A stretch of 64,000 nucleotides of DNA from Brooklawnia cerclae (lineage in GTDB: Bacteria; Actinomycetota; Actinomycetes; Propionibacteriales; Propionibacteriaceae). The stretch spans positions 310,001-374,000 of the forward strand of contig NZ_JAAMOZ010000001.1 in the NCBI RefSeq assembly GCF_011758645.1. The letters run 5' to 3'. This document shows, piece by piece, positions 53,351 through 62,262 of this stretch. Within the stretch, counting starts at the first letter, position 1, and each line of letters starts with the position of its first letter. The notes under the pieces are model-generated. The model was not told the origin of the DNA. It was given only the letters and a program-made list of their open reading frames with translations, and searched no databases. The translations under genes were made by a program, and so were the position numbers.

Positions 53351-54244
53351 TCAGTGACCCGTCGACGCGAACTGCGTCCAGCGCCAGGCCAGACGGTCGC
53401 GATCGGGAGCGTCGGCCTTGCGGCGCGGGATCGTGAGTTTCCGGCCGTGCATCTCCTGAAGACCATGGGTGAGCATCGGGCCGTCTCGCTCGGCCAGGAG
53501 GTCGGCGTTGATGCGAACCTCGTAGTCGGGTGTGATCCCCAGGAGGTCTTGGTCGTAGGACGCGTGGTGGATCTTGCACAGTGCCAGGCCGTTGGAAACC
53601 GTCGGGGCTCCACCGGGCGCCGAATCGGGGACGATGTGCGCGGCATCGAGCAGCGAACCATGAGCGAGGTGGCAGATCGCGCAGTGTGTTTCGTAGGCGA
53701 GCATGACTCGCGTGCGGAAGGCCGGCTGGTGCAACCGCTGCGTCGCCAGACGGCGGGCATACTGCCGTTGCGGTTCGGTCAGGTCGTTTCCACTACCGAG
53801 TAGGCGGAACGACTCGTCCAGGGCGATGGTGACGTACCCGGAAGCCGGATCGTCGGCGATCACGAAGACCGGCGCGACAGGGGTGTAGATGTTCTTCTCC
53901 TCCTTGCGGAAGAGGATCAGTGGCTGCCCGGTGACCGCGGCTTCACGCAGTTTGGCGTTGTCGCCCTTGTCGATGTCACCGGCGCGGTACCGGTAGTGGA
54001 TCAGCCCGTCGTCGGATTCGATGTCGTCGTAGGGCCCGCCGACCGTCTGGACGACCGACAGGGTCGACCTGAATCCTGTGGGATTGCGGATCCCACGTCC
54101 CCTGTCGATGAGCGGCAGACGGTCACCGTCGAGGTGGAAGTCGGCGAGTTCGGACCGCTCGATGAAGCCGCCGTTGGCCTCGGCCCGCTGGAGCACCCAG
54201 GCGATGATGCGATCGCGTAGCTCGCGTTCGATCCTCGACTCCAT
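53351..54244 (-). CDS. HNH endonuclease, predicted restriction endonuclease type
   Basis: 297 residues. The C-terminal HNH module reads YETHCAICHLAHGSLLDAAHIVPDS, split here as CAICHLAHGSLLDAAHIV, then NGLALCKIHHASYD with the conserved Asn and His. The N-terminal half is a beta-rich region with IRNPTGFRSTLSVVQTVGG and FVIADDPASGYVTIALDES, resembling the N-terminal part of COG3440 predicted restriction endonucleases, some of which bind modified DNA. There is no adjacent methyltransferase. It could be a solitary modification-dependent nuclease; that is inference. Confidence 0.8.
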   Translation of the reverse strand: MESRIERELRDRIIAWVLQRAEANGGFIERSELADFHLDGDRLPLIDRGRGIRNPTGFRSTLSVVQTVGGPYDDIESDDGLIHYRYRAGDIDKGDNAKLREAAVTGQPLILFRKEEKNIYTPVAPVFVIADDPASGYVTIALDESFRLLGSGNDLTEPQRQYARRLATQRLHQPAFRTRVMLAYETHCAICHLAHGSLLDAAHIVPDSAPGGAPTVSNGLALCKIHHASYDQDLLGITPDYEVRINADLLAERDGPMLTHGLQEMHGRKLTIPRRKADAPDRDRLAWRWTQFASTGH

Positions 54245-54389
54245 GGCAGAAGCCCATCACCGGGACGCCGGGAGCGCAAGCTCGCCTCGCCCAAGCGCTC
54301 CCGCGACCGAAATCACTTCCCGCGCGCATGAATTCGCTCGCGGTAGGTGATTTCGCTCGCGGGAGGGAGCTCCCCGGCGCCGCGTCGGA

Positions 54390-54857
54390 TCAGGCGAGGG
54401 CGAGTTCCTCGTCCTCGATGGCGGCGATCTTGTTGAAACGGCTCTGGAACTCGGGGTCGGTCAGGCCCTTGAACTCGGCACCGAGGAACGCGTCCACGAT
54501 GGCCTTGGCCACCTCGGGGCCGACGACGAACGCGCCGAACGCGATGATCTGGCTGCCGTTGTTCTCGCGGGTGTGCCGAGCGGTGAACGGCTCGGAGCAC
54601 ACCGCGGCGCGGATGCCCCGCACCTTGTTGGCCGAGATCGAGATGCCGATGCCGGTACCGCAGATCAGGACGCCGCGCTCGACCTCGCCGTCACGGATCG
54701 CGTGCGCGACCTTGCGTGCGTAGGTGGCGGAGTACTCGGGTGTCTCGCCCTCGAGCGGGCCGTAGTCCACGACCTCATGACCTTGCTGGGACAGGTGTTC
54801 GACGATGATGCCCTTCAGGTCATACCCTGAGGCGTCGCTGCCAATGCCAATCTTCAT
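54390..54857 (-). CDS. rpiB: RpiB/LacAB-family sugar-phosphate isomerase
   Basis: 155 residues. Catalytic Cys 66 sits in GVLICGTGIGISISANKV, and SEPFTARHTRENNGSQII is the conserved phosphate-binding and catalytic region. The usual Asp-His dipeptide of the N-terminal loop (G-x-DHAG) appears here as GSDASGYDLK, so the His is replaced. Ribose 5-phosphate isomerase is the default reading, but the change may mark a paralogue acting on another aldose or ketose phosphate. ATG 54,857 opens the conserved sequence. Confidence 0.88.
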   Translation of the reverse strand: MKIGIGSDASGYDLKGIIVEHLSQQGHEVVDYGPLEGETPEYSATYARKVAHAIRDGEVERGVLICGTGIGISISANKVRGIRAAVCSEPFTARHTRENNGSQIIAFGAFVVGPEVAKAIVDAFLGAEFKGLTDPEFQSRFNKIAAIEDEELALA

Positions 54858-55045
54858 GCACGCGAGTCTACGGGGTGCGCGTCCGGCCCCGGGCTCGTCC
54901 GGCCAGCGGGCTGTTGCCCGGCACGTGACCGGGACCGGGTGCATCGTGTGCGCCGCGGGCCATGGAGCGGTGAGGACGCCGCGGACGTCGAGGAGAGGCA
55001 GGGCCAGAGGTACATGGACGACGAGGACTTCTCCGGGGTGCCGCG

Positions 55046-55807
55046 ATGATGGGGCGTACCCATGCCGCGAGCGGTGCGCTGCTCGCGATGGTGGCGGTGC
55101 CGCTGTTGTCGCGGGTGGGCGCTGATCCGGCCGATCCTCTCACGGTCTGCGTCTTCGCGGTCGCGGGCGCGGGCGCGGCGATGTTGCCGGATGCAGACCA
55201 TCCGTCGGGCTCTGTCGCCTGGACGATCCCCCCGGTCACCAAGCCCCTCACGCGACTGGTGGCAGCGCTGTCGGGTGGGCACCGTAACGGCACGCACTCG
55301 TTGCTCGGCGTGGCCGGGTTCGTCGCGTTCGCGGTGCTCGTCAACAGCCTTCCGTCGCTGCTCAGACGCGTCGGTGTCGTGCAGGACGAGCTGGTCGGCG
55401 GGGTGGTGCTCGGCGTGTGGGTCGGGTTCCTGCTCGCCATCGGCCTGAACTCGTGGTCGGTCGTGCCCGAGCACAGCAGCAGGTTGGGGGTGCTCGCGGG
55501 TGTGGCCGGCGGGGCGGGACTGGCGGTCACGACGTCGATCGTCGACCTCGCGTCAGGGATCGTCCCGTTGGCGGTAGGTGTGGGTTGCCTGGCTCACATC
55601 GCCGGCGACATGCTCACGAAAGAGGGCTGCCCGTTGTTGTGGCCGGTGTGTCGTGTCCGCTTCCGGCTGGCCGCGATCACGACGGGGAAGTTCGTCGAGA
55701 GATCCCTCGTCGCTCCGCTGACCGGCCTGGCCGCGGTCGTCCTTCTCGTGGTCAGGACAGGCGCGCTCGATCGGGTCCCGAATCTGGTGGCGTTGCTCGG
55801 CGGCTGA
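55046..55807 (+). CDS. YdjM-like membrane-bound metal-dependent hydrolase (DUF457)
   Basis: 253 residues. The His/Asp motifs of this family are present: GRTHAASG at the start, MLPDADHPSG near residue 45, HRNGTHSLLG near 80 and AHIAGDMLTKEGCPLLWP near 190. About six hydrophobic segments place it in the inner membrane. E. coli YdjM is LexA-regulated, but no SOS box was recognised here. The exact substrate is unknown. Confidence 0.85.
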   Translation: MMGRTHAASGALLAMVAVPLLSRVGADPADPLTVCVFAVAGAGAAMLPDADHPSGSVAWTIPPVTKPLTRLVAALSGGHRNGTHSLLGVAGFVAFAVLVNSLPSLLRRVGVVQDELVGGVVLGVWVGFLLAIGLNSWSVVPEHSSRLGVLAGVAGGAGLAVTTSIVDLASGIVPLAVGVGCLAHIAGDMLTKEGCPLLWPVCRVRFRLAAITTGKFVERSLVAPLTGLAAVVLLVVRTGALDRVPNLVALLGG

Positions 55808-55865
55808 GGTGGTCGTCCGGCCGGCGCATTAGCGCGTCTGCCTGCGATGTGCAAACTTTTGGCAA

Positions 55866-55894
55866 CTTTGGTAGCACCAAAGCAACAAATTGCT
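55866..55894. promoter_or_regulatory. Two adjacent palindromes upstream of the Nramp-like gene
   Basis: CTTTGGT-AGC-ACCAAAG (55,866-55,882) is a perfect 7-bp-arm palindrome. It overlaps AGCAA-CAAA-TTGCT (55,881-55,894). They sit in an AT-rich patch about 80-110 bp before the transporter start and may be an operator for a dimeric regulator. No matching regulator gene is adjacent. Confidence 0.4.
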
Positions 55895-55975
55895 TACAGT
55901 GTTCGAGTTGCGCCACTGCCGGCGTGATGGTGCGTCGGCAGCGGCGCAACCGGACTGTTGTTGTAAGGAGAGGAC

Positions 55976-57388
55976 ATGGCCATAGCGGCATCTGCCCCCG
56001 AGGAGGCGGCGGAGTCCGAGGAGTTGAGGGACCCGTACGTCCTCGACCCTGCCAAGATCATGGAACCGCCGAAGGGCTGGGGGCCGAGCCTGCGCTTCCT
56101 GGGCCCCGGCATGGTCACCAGCGCCGCCGTGGTCGGTTCCGGCGAGCTGCTGACGGCGACGACGCTCGGCGCGAGGACTGGCTTCATGCTGCTGTGGCTC
56201 GTCTTCGTCTCGACGTTCGTCAAGGTGGCCGTGCAGATCGAACTCGCCAGGTGGTCCATCTCCACCGGCAAGGCGGCGATGACCGGGTACAACCAGGTTC
56301 CGCCGAAGCTCGCGGGACGCAGCTGGATCTCCTACCTGGGCCTGCTGATGTTCCTGCAGATCGTCATCGGCCAGGGCGGTGTGCTCGGCGCCGGTGCGCT
56401 TGCGCTCTCCATGGTGATGCCGATCGGTGGAGACCCGTATTCGACGTTGTCGATCGGCTTCTGGGTGTTGATCCTCGTGGTGGTCGCCATCGCGATCCAC
56501 CTCGCGAACAAGTACGAGATCGTCGAGAACGTCTCCACCGCACTCGTCGTGCTGGTGACGGTGCTCGTCGTCGTCATGGTCTTCGGCATCCAGGCCACGC
56601 CGTTCGCCTGGAGCGGTGGCGACCTCGCGTCCGGCCTGCAGTTCCGTATCGCCGCAGGTGCGATGGGTGTGGCGCTGTCGATGTTCGGCATGACCGGTGT
56701 CGGCGGCGGCGAGATCACGGCCTACACCTACTGGTGCGTCGAGAAGGGCTACGCCGCCTGGACCGGCCCGAACGACGGCTCGGACGAGTGGAAGAGCCGC
56801 GCCCGCGGCTGGATCTCGGTCATGAAGAAGGACGCCTGGTTGTCGTGGGTGATCTACACGATCTCGACGGCCTCGTTCTACATCCTGGGCGCCGCGGTGC
56901 TGAACCCTCAGGGCCTGGAGCCCTCGGGCAACGAGGTGCTCGAGGTGATCTCGCGCATGTTCACCGACACGATCGGCCCGTGGAGCAAGGTCGTCTTCCT
57001 GATCGGTGCGGCCATCGCGCTGTTCAAGACGATCGTCGCCAACGTCCCGGGCTTCGCACGCCAGATCTCCAACACCCTGGCGATCTTCAACGTGTTCAAC
57101 TGGACCGACCTCAAGGCCCGCAACAAGTGGATGAAGGGCCTGATGGTCGCCCTGCCGATCATCTGGGGCCTGTTCGCCATCGCACTCAAGTCGCCGCTGG
57201 CCATGGTGATCGTCGCCGGTATCGGCAATGCGATCTTCCTGATGGCGATCGTGGTCGCGACGCTCTACCTCTCGTACACCGAGACCGACAAGGCCGTGAA
57301 GGACGGCACGGGGTTCACCATCTACCTGATGATCTCCGCGGTGGCAGTGTTCGCGGTCGGCGTCCTGTCGCTGATCAGCACGTTGTGA
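55976..57388 (+). CDS. Nramp-family transporter with atypical metal-site motifs
   Basis: 470 residues with about 11 hydrophobic helices. The family frame is clear: FLGPGMVTSAAVVGSGELL in helix 1 and MFGMTGVGGGEITAYTYW in helix 6. Canonical Nramp proteins have DPGN in helix 1 and MPHN-like in helix 6, which bind Mn or Fe. Here these are GSGE and TGVGGGE, so the classical site is lost and acidic residues lie elsewhere. This matches a divergent actinobacterial subgroup, and substrate is uncertain. AAGGAGAGG lies just upstream of ATG 55,976. Confidence 0.85.
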   Translation: MAIAASAPEEAAESEELRDPYVLDPAKIMEPPKGWGPSLRFLGPGMVTSAAVVGSGELLTATTLGARTGFMLLWLVFVSTFVKVAVQIELARWSISTGKAAMTGYNQVPPKLAGRSWISYLGLLMFLQIVIGQGGVLGAGALALSMVMPIGGDPYSTLSIGFWVLILVVVAIAIHLANKYEIVENVSTALVVLVTVLVVVMVFGIQATPFAWSGGDLASGLQFRIAAGAMGVALSMFGMTGVGGGEITAYTYWCVEKGYAAWTGPNDGSDEWKSRARGWISVMKKDAWLSWVIYTISTASFYILGAAVLNPQGLEPSGNEVLEVISRMFTDTIGPWSKVVFLIGAAIALFKTIVANVPGFARQISNTLAIFNVFNWTDLKARNKWMKGLMVALPIIWGLFAIALKSPLAMVIVAGIGNAIFLMAIVVATLYLSYTETDKAVKDGTGFTIYLMISAVAVFAVGVLSLISTL

Positions 57389-57418
57389 CGGTGTCTGGAT
57401 CCGTCACGGACGAACAGT

Positions 57419-57453
57419 CGAACGCCTGGTGCCTCTACGGTGCCAGGCGTTCG
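57419..57453. terminator. Bidirectional terminator-like hairpin between Nramp-like gene and pdxH
   Basis: CGAACGCCTGG (57,419-57,429) pairs perfectly with CCAGGCGTTCG (57,443-57,453) around a 13-nt loop. It lies 30 bp after the transporter stop and covers the last codons of convergent pdxH. No strong T-run is present. Confidence 0.5.
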
Positions 57454-58070
57454 GCCGTCCAGCGGCCTTCGTCCAACCGGTAGCGGATGCGGTCGTGGAG
57501 GCGTGACTTGCGTCCCTGCCAGAACTCCCAGTAGTCCGGCACCAATCGGTATCCGCCCCAGTGGTCGGGACGAGGAGGGTTGAGCCCGAACCTGGTGGTG
57601 AGCTGCGCGACGTTGCGCACCAGCACCGCGCGGGAGCTGATCACCTCCGACTGGGGGGACGCCCAGGCCCCGATGCGCGAATCGAGTGGGCGGACCGCGA
57701 AGTACTCGTCCGACTCGGCGGACGACACCTTCTCGACACGCCCCTCGACGCGGACGACGCGCTCCAGGTCGACCCAGTGGAACTGGAGCGCGGCGTACGG
57801 GTTGCCGTCGAGGTCGTGAGCCTTGCGCGAGTTGTAGTTCGTGTACCAGACCAGTCCGTGGTCGTCGGCGCCCTTGAGCAGCACCACGCGCGTGGACGGG
57901 CGGCCTTGCGGGCCGACCGTCGCCAGGGTCATCGCGTTCGGCTCGGAGACTCCCGCCTTGCGTGCCTGATCGAACCACTTCTCGAACTGTGCCAAGGGAC
58001 GCGAGGCCGCGTCGGCCTCGTCCAGTTGCCCTCGCTCGTAGCTCCTGCGCATGCCTGCAATGGACTTCAC
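57435..58070 (-). CDS. pdxH: Pyridoxamine 5'-phosphate oxidase
   Basis: A 211-residue FMN enzyme that oxidises pyridoxine or pyridoxamine 5'-phosphate to [26 protein letters not shown], read in parts, [15 protein letters not shown], and the C-terminal [15 protein letters not shown] are family signatures. GTG 58,070 (after GGGGG) or ATG 58,052 could be the start; both open the family sequence RRSYERGQL. It complements the de novo route encoded by pdxST. Confidence 0.93.
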   Translation of the reverse strand: MKSIAGMRRSYERGQLDEADAASRPLAQFEKWFDQARKAGVSEPNAMTLATVGPQGRPSTRVVLLKGADDHGLVWYTNYNSRKAHDLDGNPYAALQFHWVDLERVVRVEGRVEKVSSAESDEYFAVRPLDSRIGAWASPQSEVISSRAVLVRNVAQLTTRFGLNPPRPDHWGGYRLVPDYWEFWQGRKSRLHDRIRYRLDEGRWTAERLAP

Positions 58071-58164
58071 GCCCCCAACACTAGGGCTTGTGGCCACGGG
58101 TCTCGGACATGGCGGCGGGCGCCCGGCACGAAGCCGAGCGCCCGCCGCCACCGAGCCAGCCGCG

Positions 58165-59127
58165 TCACTTCTTGGGCGGCACCACCGTGAACCTGCACTC
58201 GCGGCCCTTCAGCACGTCGACGGTGTTGCGGATGACGCGCTGCTTGAGCAGCACGTACGACTCCTCCGAGTAGTACGCGGCGTGCGGGCTCAGCAGCACG
58301 CGGTCGAGCTTGGTGATGGGTGCGTCCGCGGGGACGGGCTCGACCTCCAGCACGTCGATCCCGGCGCCCAGCAGCTTGCCCGACTCCACGGCCCGGACGA
58401 GGGCTTCGGTGTCGATGACGCCGCCGCGGGCGGTGTTGACGATGATCGCGCCGTCCTTCATCTTGGCGAAGGTCTCGTCACTGAACAGGTGCTTGGTGGA
58501 GTCCAGCAGCGGGATGTGGACGCTGACGACGTCGCTCGTGGCCAGGACCTCGTCGAAGGACGCCACGGTGAAGCCGTCGACCTCGGTGGTGCCCTCGGGG
58601 ATCAGGGGATCGGTCACCACCGTGGTGAATCCGAGCCCGCGTGCCTTCTCGGCGCAGGCGCGGCCGATTGCGCCGAAGCCCACCACGCCGAACGTGAGGT
58701 CGACGAACTGATGGATCGGTGCTGCCGGGGCGAGGTCCATGGTCGACTTGCGAGCCAGGGTGTCCAGCTCCTTGATGTTGCGGATGACGCCCAGTGCCAG
58801 CGTGATGGCGTGGTCGGCCACCGACTGAGTGCCGTAGTCGGGGACGTTCACCACGGCGATGCCACGCTCCCTGGCCGCGTCCAGGTCGATGGTGTCGACG
58901 CCGACACCGTAGCGGCCGATGACCTTCAGCTCGGGCAGCAGGTAGTCCATGGCCGCAGCGTCGACCTTGGCGTACTGGACGACCAGACCGTCGGTACCCT
59001 TGACGCGAGGATCGGTGGCGGAGTCGGCGTCACCGTTGATGAAGAGGAGCTCGACACCCTCCGCGTCCGCTGCCGCCTGTTCGATGGCGTAGCTGTCATG
59101 GTCGAGGTCTGTGATGGTTACCCGCAT
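58165..59127 (-). CDS. D-isomer-specific 2-hydroxyacid dehydrogenase (CtBP/SerA-like)
   Basis: 320 residues. The NAD-binding motif is [20 protein letters not shown], and the catalytic Arg, Glu and His are visible in [16 protein letters not shown] and [11 protein letters not shown]. The closing AAYYSEES form is typical of the C-terminal-binding-protein-like subgroup of phosphoglycerate dehydrogenase homologues. There is no regulatory ACT domain, so a serine-pathway role is unlikely. The substrate is not determined. It is divergent from purF. Confidence 0.9.
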   Translation of the reverse strand: MRVTITDLDHDSYAIEQAAADAEGVELLFINGDADSATDPRVKGTDGLVVQYAKVDAAAMDYLLPELKVIGRYGVGVDTIDLDAARERGIAVVNVPDYGTQSVADHAITLALGVIRNIKELDTLARKSTMDLAPAAPIHQFVDLTFGVVGFGAIGRACAEKARGLGFTTVVTDPLIPEGTTEVDGFTVASFDEVLATSDVVSVHIPLLDSTKHLFSDETFAKMKDGAIIVNTARGGVIDTEALVRAVESGKLLGAGIDVLEVEPVPADAPITKLDRVLLSPHAAYYSEESYVLLKQRVIRNTVDVLKGRECRFTVVPPKK

Positions 59128-59321
59128 GATTGTCCCTTCCTTGGGCTGTAAAGTCGCGCCGGGTTAACATGTGTACGGCTTTCAAGACTCGATCATTATC
59201 CCATATCCTCCATGGCTGTAGGCCCGGCCCCGGCTCTCGATCCGGACCGAGAGCAGCGGTGCTCGTGCCCACCGGACGCGTGTGCCCGGCCTTGTCTCAT
59301 CTCGTCGGATAAACTCGTGCG

Positions 59322-60773
59322 GTGATGACTTGCCACGAGGCCGAGGATGTTCCACACGAGGAATGCGGCGTCTTCGGGGTGTACGCCCCCGGAGAGGTGG
59401 CATCGAAGCTCACCTACTACGGAATGTTCGCCCTGCAGCATCGGGGGCAGGAGTCCGCGGGCATGGCGGTGAGTGACGGCAACCGGATCATGGTCTTCAA
59501 GGACATGGGTCTGGTCAGCCAGGTCTTCAACGAACCGACGCTGAACTCGCTGCCGGGCAGCCTTGCCATCGGCCACACCAGGTATTCGACCACCGGCGCC
59601 TCGGTCTGGCAGAACGCCCAGCCGCTCTTCCGCTCGATCGGTGGACGCGGCTTCGCGATCGCACACAACGGCAACCTCACCAACACCGATGACCTCGAGG
59701 CGCTCCTGATCGCGCGCGTCGGTGCGCAGGGTGAGGTGCCCCGCAAGCAGTCCATGGACTCGACCAACGACACCGCCCTGGTCGCCGCGATGATGGCCAG
59801 CTGGGACGAGGGCCAGGGCGTCGAGCAGATCGCCATGGAGGTGCTTCCGCAACTCGTCGGTGCGTTCAGCCTCGTCTTCATGAGCGAGAACTCCCTGTAC
59901 GCCGCCCGCGATCCGCAGGGCGTCCGTCCGCTCGTCCTCGGGCGGCTGGAACGCGGCTGGGTGGTGGCCTCCGAGACCGCCGCCCTGGACATCGTCGGCG
60001 CCACGTTCGTCCGCGAGGTCGAGCCGGGGGAGTTCATCGCGATCGACGCGGGCGGGCTGCGCAGCCGGTTCTTCGCCGAGGCGAGGCCGAAGGGCTGCCT
60101 GTTCGAGTACGTCTATCTCGCCCGTCCCGATACCCGCATCGCCGGACGCGCGGTGCAGCCCACCCGGTTCCAGATCGGGCGTCGGCTCGCGATCGAGTCG
60201 CCCGCCGACGGCGACCTCGTCATCCCCGTGCCCGACTCCGGCACCCCGGCGGCGCTCGGTTACGCGCGCGAATCTGGCATCCCCTACGCGATGGGCCTGG
60301 TCAAGAACGCATATGTGGGACGAACCTTCATCCAGCCGACGCAGACGATCCGCCAGTTGGGCATCCGGCTCAAGCTGAACCCGCTGCGCGAGGTGATCGA
60401 GGGGCAACGCCTGGTCGTGGTGGACGACTCCATCGTCCGGGGCAACACCCAGCGTGCGCTCATCCGCATGTTGCGCGAGGCGGGCGCGGCCGAGGTACAC
60501 GTGCGAATCAGCAGCCCGCCCGTCGAGTGGCCCTGTTTCTACGGCATCGATTTCGCGACGCGAGCGGAGCTCATCGCTCCCGGTCTCACGACCGACGAGA
60601 TCGCCAAGGCGATCGGTGCGGACTCCCTGGGGTACGTCAGCCTCGACGGTCTGATCGACTCGGTGGGGCTCCCCGCGGACGCGCTGTGCTCGGCATGCTT
60701 CGATGGTCGTTATCCGATTCGAATTCCCTGCTCGGCGGCAGCCAGGCTGGGTGTGCCCCAGGAGGCCTCATGA
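59322..60773 (+). CDS. purF: Amidophosphoribosyltransferase
   Basis: 483 residues; first step of purine synthesis. A short propeptide precedes the catalytic Cys 15 in ECGVFGVYAPG. The glutaminase domain includes LQHRGQESAGMAV and GHTRYSTTG. The PRPP motif is VVVDDSIVRGNTQRAL. The Cys residues in GCLFEYVY, WPCFYGIDF and LCSACFDGRYP fit the 4Fe-4S type found in Bacillus. GTG 59,322 and ATG 59,325 are equally possible starts. It overlaps purM by 4 bp. Confidence 0.97.
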   Translation: MMTCHEAEDVPHEECGVFGVYAPGEVASKLTYYGMFALQHRGQESAGMAVSDGNRIMVFKDMGLVSQVFNEPTLNSLPGSLAIGHTRYSTTGASVWQNAQPLFRSIGGRGFAIAHNGNLTNTDDLEALLIARVGAQGEVPRKQSMDSTNDTALVAAMMASWDEGQGVEQIAMEVLPQLVGAFSLVFMSENSLYAARDPQGVRPLVLGRLERGWVVASETAALDIVGATFVREVEPGEFIAIDAGGLRSRFFAEARPKGCLFEYVYLARPDTRIAGRAVQPTRFQIGRRLAIESPADGDLVIPVPDSGTPAALGYARESGIPYAMGLVKNAYVGRTFIQPTQTIRQLGIRLKLNPLREVIEGQRLVVVDDSIVRGNTQRALIRMLREAGAAEVHVRISSPPVEWPCFYGIDFATRAELIAPGLTTDEIAKAIGADSLGYVSLDGLIDSVGLPADALCSACFDGRYPIRIPCSAAARLGVPQEAS

Positions 60774-61858
60774 CCGACATCCAGCAGCCGTCCGCCTACG
60801 CACGGGCCGGTGTCGACATCGAGGCCGGCGACCAGGCTGTGGAGTTGATGAAGACGCATGTGCGCGCGGCCACGCGTCCTGAGGTGCTGGGAGGACTGGG
60901 GGGCTTCGCGGGGCTGTTCGACGCCTCCGCCCTCAAGGGATACGACCATCCGGTACTCGCCACCAGCACCGACGGTGTCGGCACCAAGGTGGCGATCGCC
61001 CAGGCCATGGGTGTGCACCACACCATCGGCTGGGACCTGGTCGGCATGCTCGTGGACGACCTGGTGGTCTGCGGGGCCGAGCCCCTGTTCCTCACCGACT
61101 ACATCGCATGCGGGCACGTGGTGCCCGATCGCATCGCGGACATCGTCCGTGGGATCGCCGAGGGTTGCGCGGCGGCGGGCTGCGCGCTCATCGGAGGTGA
61201 GACCGCAGAGCACCCGGGGCTGATGGATCCGGACGAGTTCGACGTGGCCGGGGCGACGGTCGGGGTCGTCGAGGCCGACCGCCTCCTCGGGCCTGATCGT
61301 GTTCGCCCGGGGGACGCGCTGGTCGCGCTGGCGTCGAGCGGGCTGCACTCCAACGGCTACTCGCTCGTGCGTCGCGTGCTGCTCGACGATGCGGGGCTCG
61401 CGCTCGACGACGTCGTGGACGAACTGGGGCGTTCGCTGGGAGCCGAACTGCTCGAGCCCACGCGGGTGTATGCGTCCGATGCCCTGGCGCTGATCGATGG
61501 CGTCGACGTCCACGCCATGAGCCACATCACCGGTGGCGGGCTGGCGAACAACCTTGCCAGGGTGATTCCGGCCGGATCGACCGCCGTCGTGTCGCGGGCG
61601 AGCTGGCAGCCCGCTCCCATCTTCGGCCTCGTCCAGCGCCTCGGGAGGGTGTCGCAACTCGATCTTGAGGCCACGCTGAACATGGGTGTCGGCATGGTTG
61701 CGGTGGTCGCGGCCGACGACGCCGATGCGGCTGTATCGCTGCTTGCCGGACGCGGTCTACCGGCCTGGATCTGCGGCGAGGTGGTGGCGGCCGGCGGCGG
61801 GGCGCCCGGTGCCAGGCTCGACGGTGATCATCGGCCTGGCGGTGGCGCGGTCGTCTAG
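60770..61858 (+). CDS. purM: Phosphoribosylformylglycinamidine cyclo-ligase
   Basis: A 362-residue AIR synthetase. TSTDGVGTKVAIAQ, DLVVCGAEPLFLTDYIACG and LIGGETAEHPG are the family's ATP and substrate motifs, followed by HITGGGLANNLAR. The start ATG overlaps the purF stop (ATGA), so the two are co-expressed. The length is normal. Confidence 0.97.
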   Translation: MTDIQQPSAYARAGVDIEAGDQAVELMKTHVRAATRPEVLGGLGGFAGLFDASALKGYDHPVLATSTDGVGTKVAIAQAMGVHHTIGWDLVGMLVDDLVVCGAEPLFLTDYIACGHVVPDRIADIVRGIAEGCAAAGCALIGGETAEHPGLMDPDEFDVAGATVGVVEADRLLGPDRVRPGDALVALASSGLHSNGYSLVRRVLLDDAGLALDDVVDELGRSLGAELLEPTRVYASDALALIDGVDVHAMSHITGGGLANNLARVIPAGSTAVVSRASWQPAPIFGLVQRLGRVSQLDLEATLNMGVGMVAVVAADDADAAVSLLAGRGLPAWICGEVVAAGGGAPGARLDGDHRPGGGAVV

Positions 61859-62005
61859 CAGCGGTTCGAGTGGGGGCACAGCGGCTTCCAGTGGGTGTCG
61901 TCTTTGGTGCCCGGGCTCACCATTGGGTAGCCTAGGGGGCACGACAGTCATTATTCACATGCCGCGGCTTGGCCGCGAGGGACAAAGCGAGGGGGTCGAC
62001 CCGAT

Positions 62006-62230
62006 ATGGGGCGCGGCCGTGCAAAGGCGAAGCAGACAAAGGTAGCTCGCGATCTGAAGTATCGCTCAGTTGACACAGACTTCGCCTCACTGGAGCGAGA
62101 GCTCCGAGGTGAGACTGCTGACGGTGAGGACATCTACGAAGAGGTCCCCGACAAGTACGCTGACCTGGCCTCGCGCTATGACGAGGATGACGAAGTCGCG
62201 TACGAGCAGGACGACGACGAGCGCCGCTGA
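62006..62230 (+). CDS. DUF3073 protein
   Basis: 74 residues. MGRGRAKAKQTKVARDLKY is the invariant basic start of this actinobacterial family, and the acidic C-terminus (YDEDDEVAYEQDDDERR) is typical. It is small, charged and without a known function. Conservation next to purM is common in actinobacteria and supports the phylum call. Confidence 0.92.
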   Translation: MGRGRAKAKQTKVARDLKYRSVDTDFASLERELRGETADGEDIYEEVPDKYADLASRYDEDDEVAYEQDDDERR

Positions 62231-62262
62231 TTCCTGACGGGTCGTGGCGCTAGCGTTGTGCC

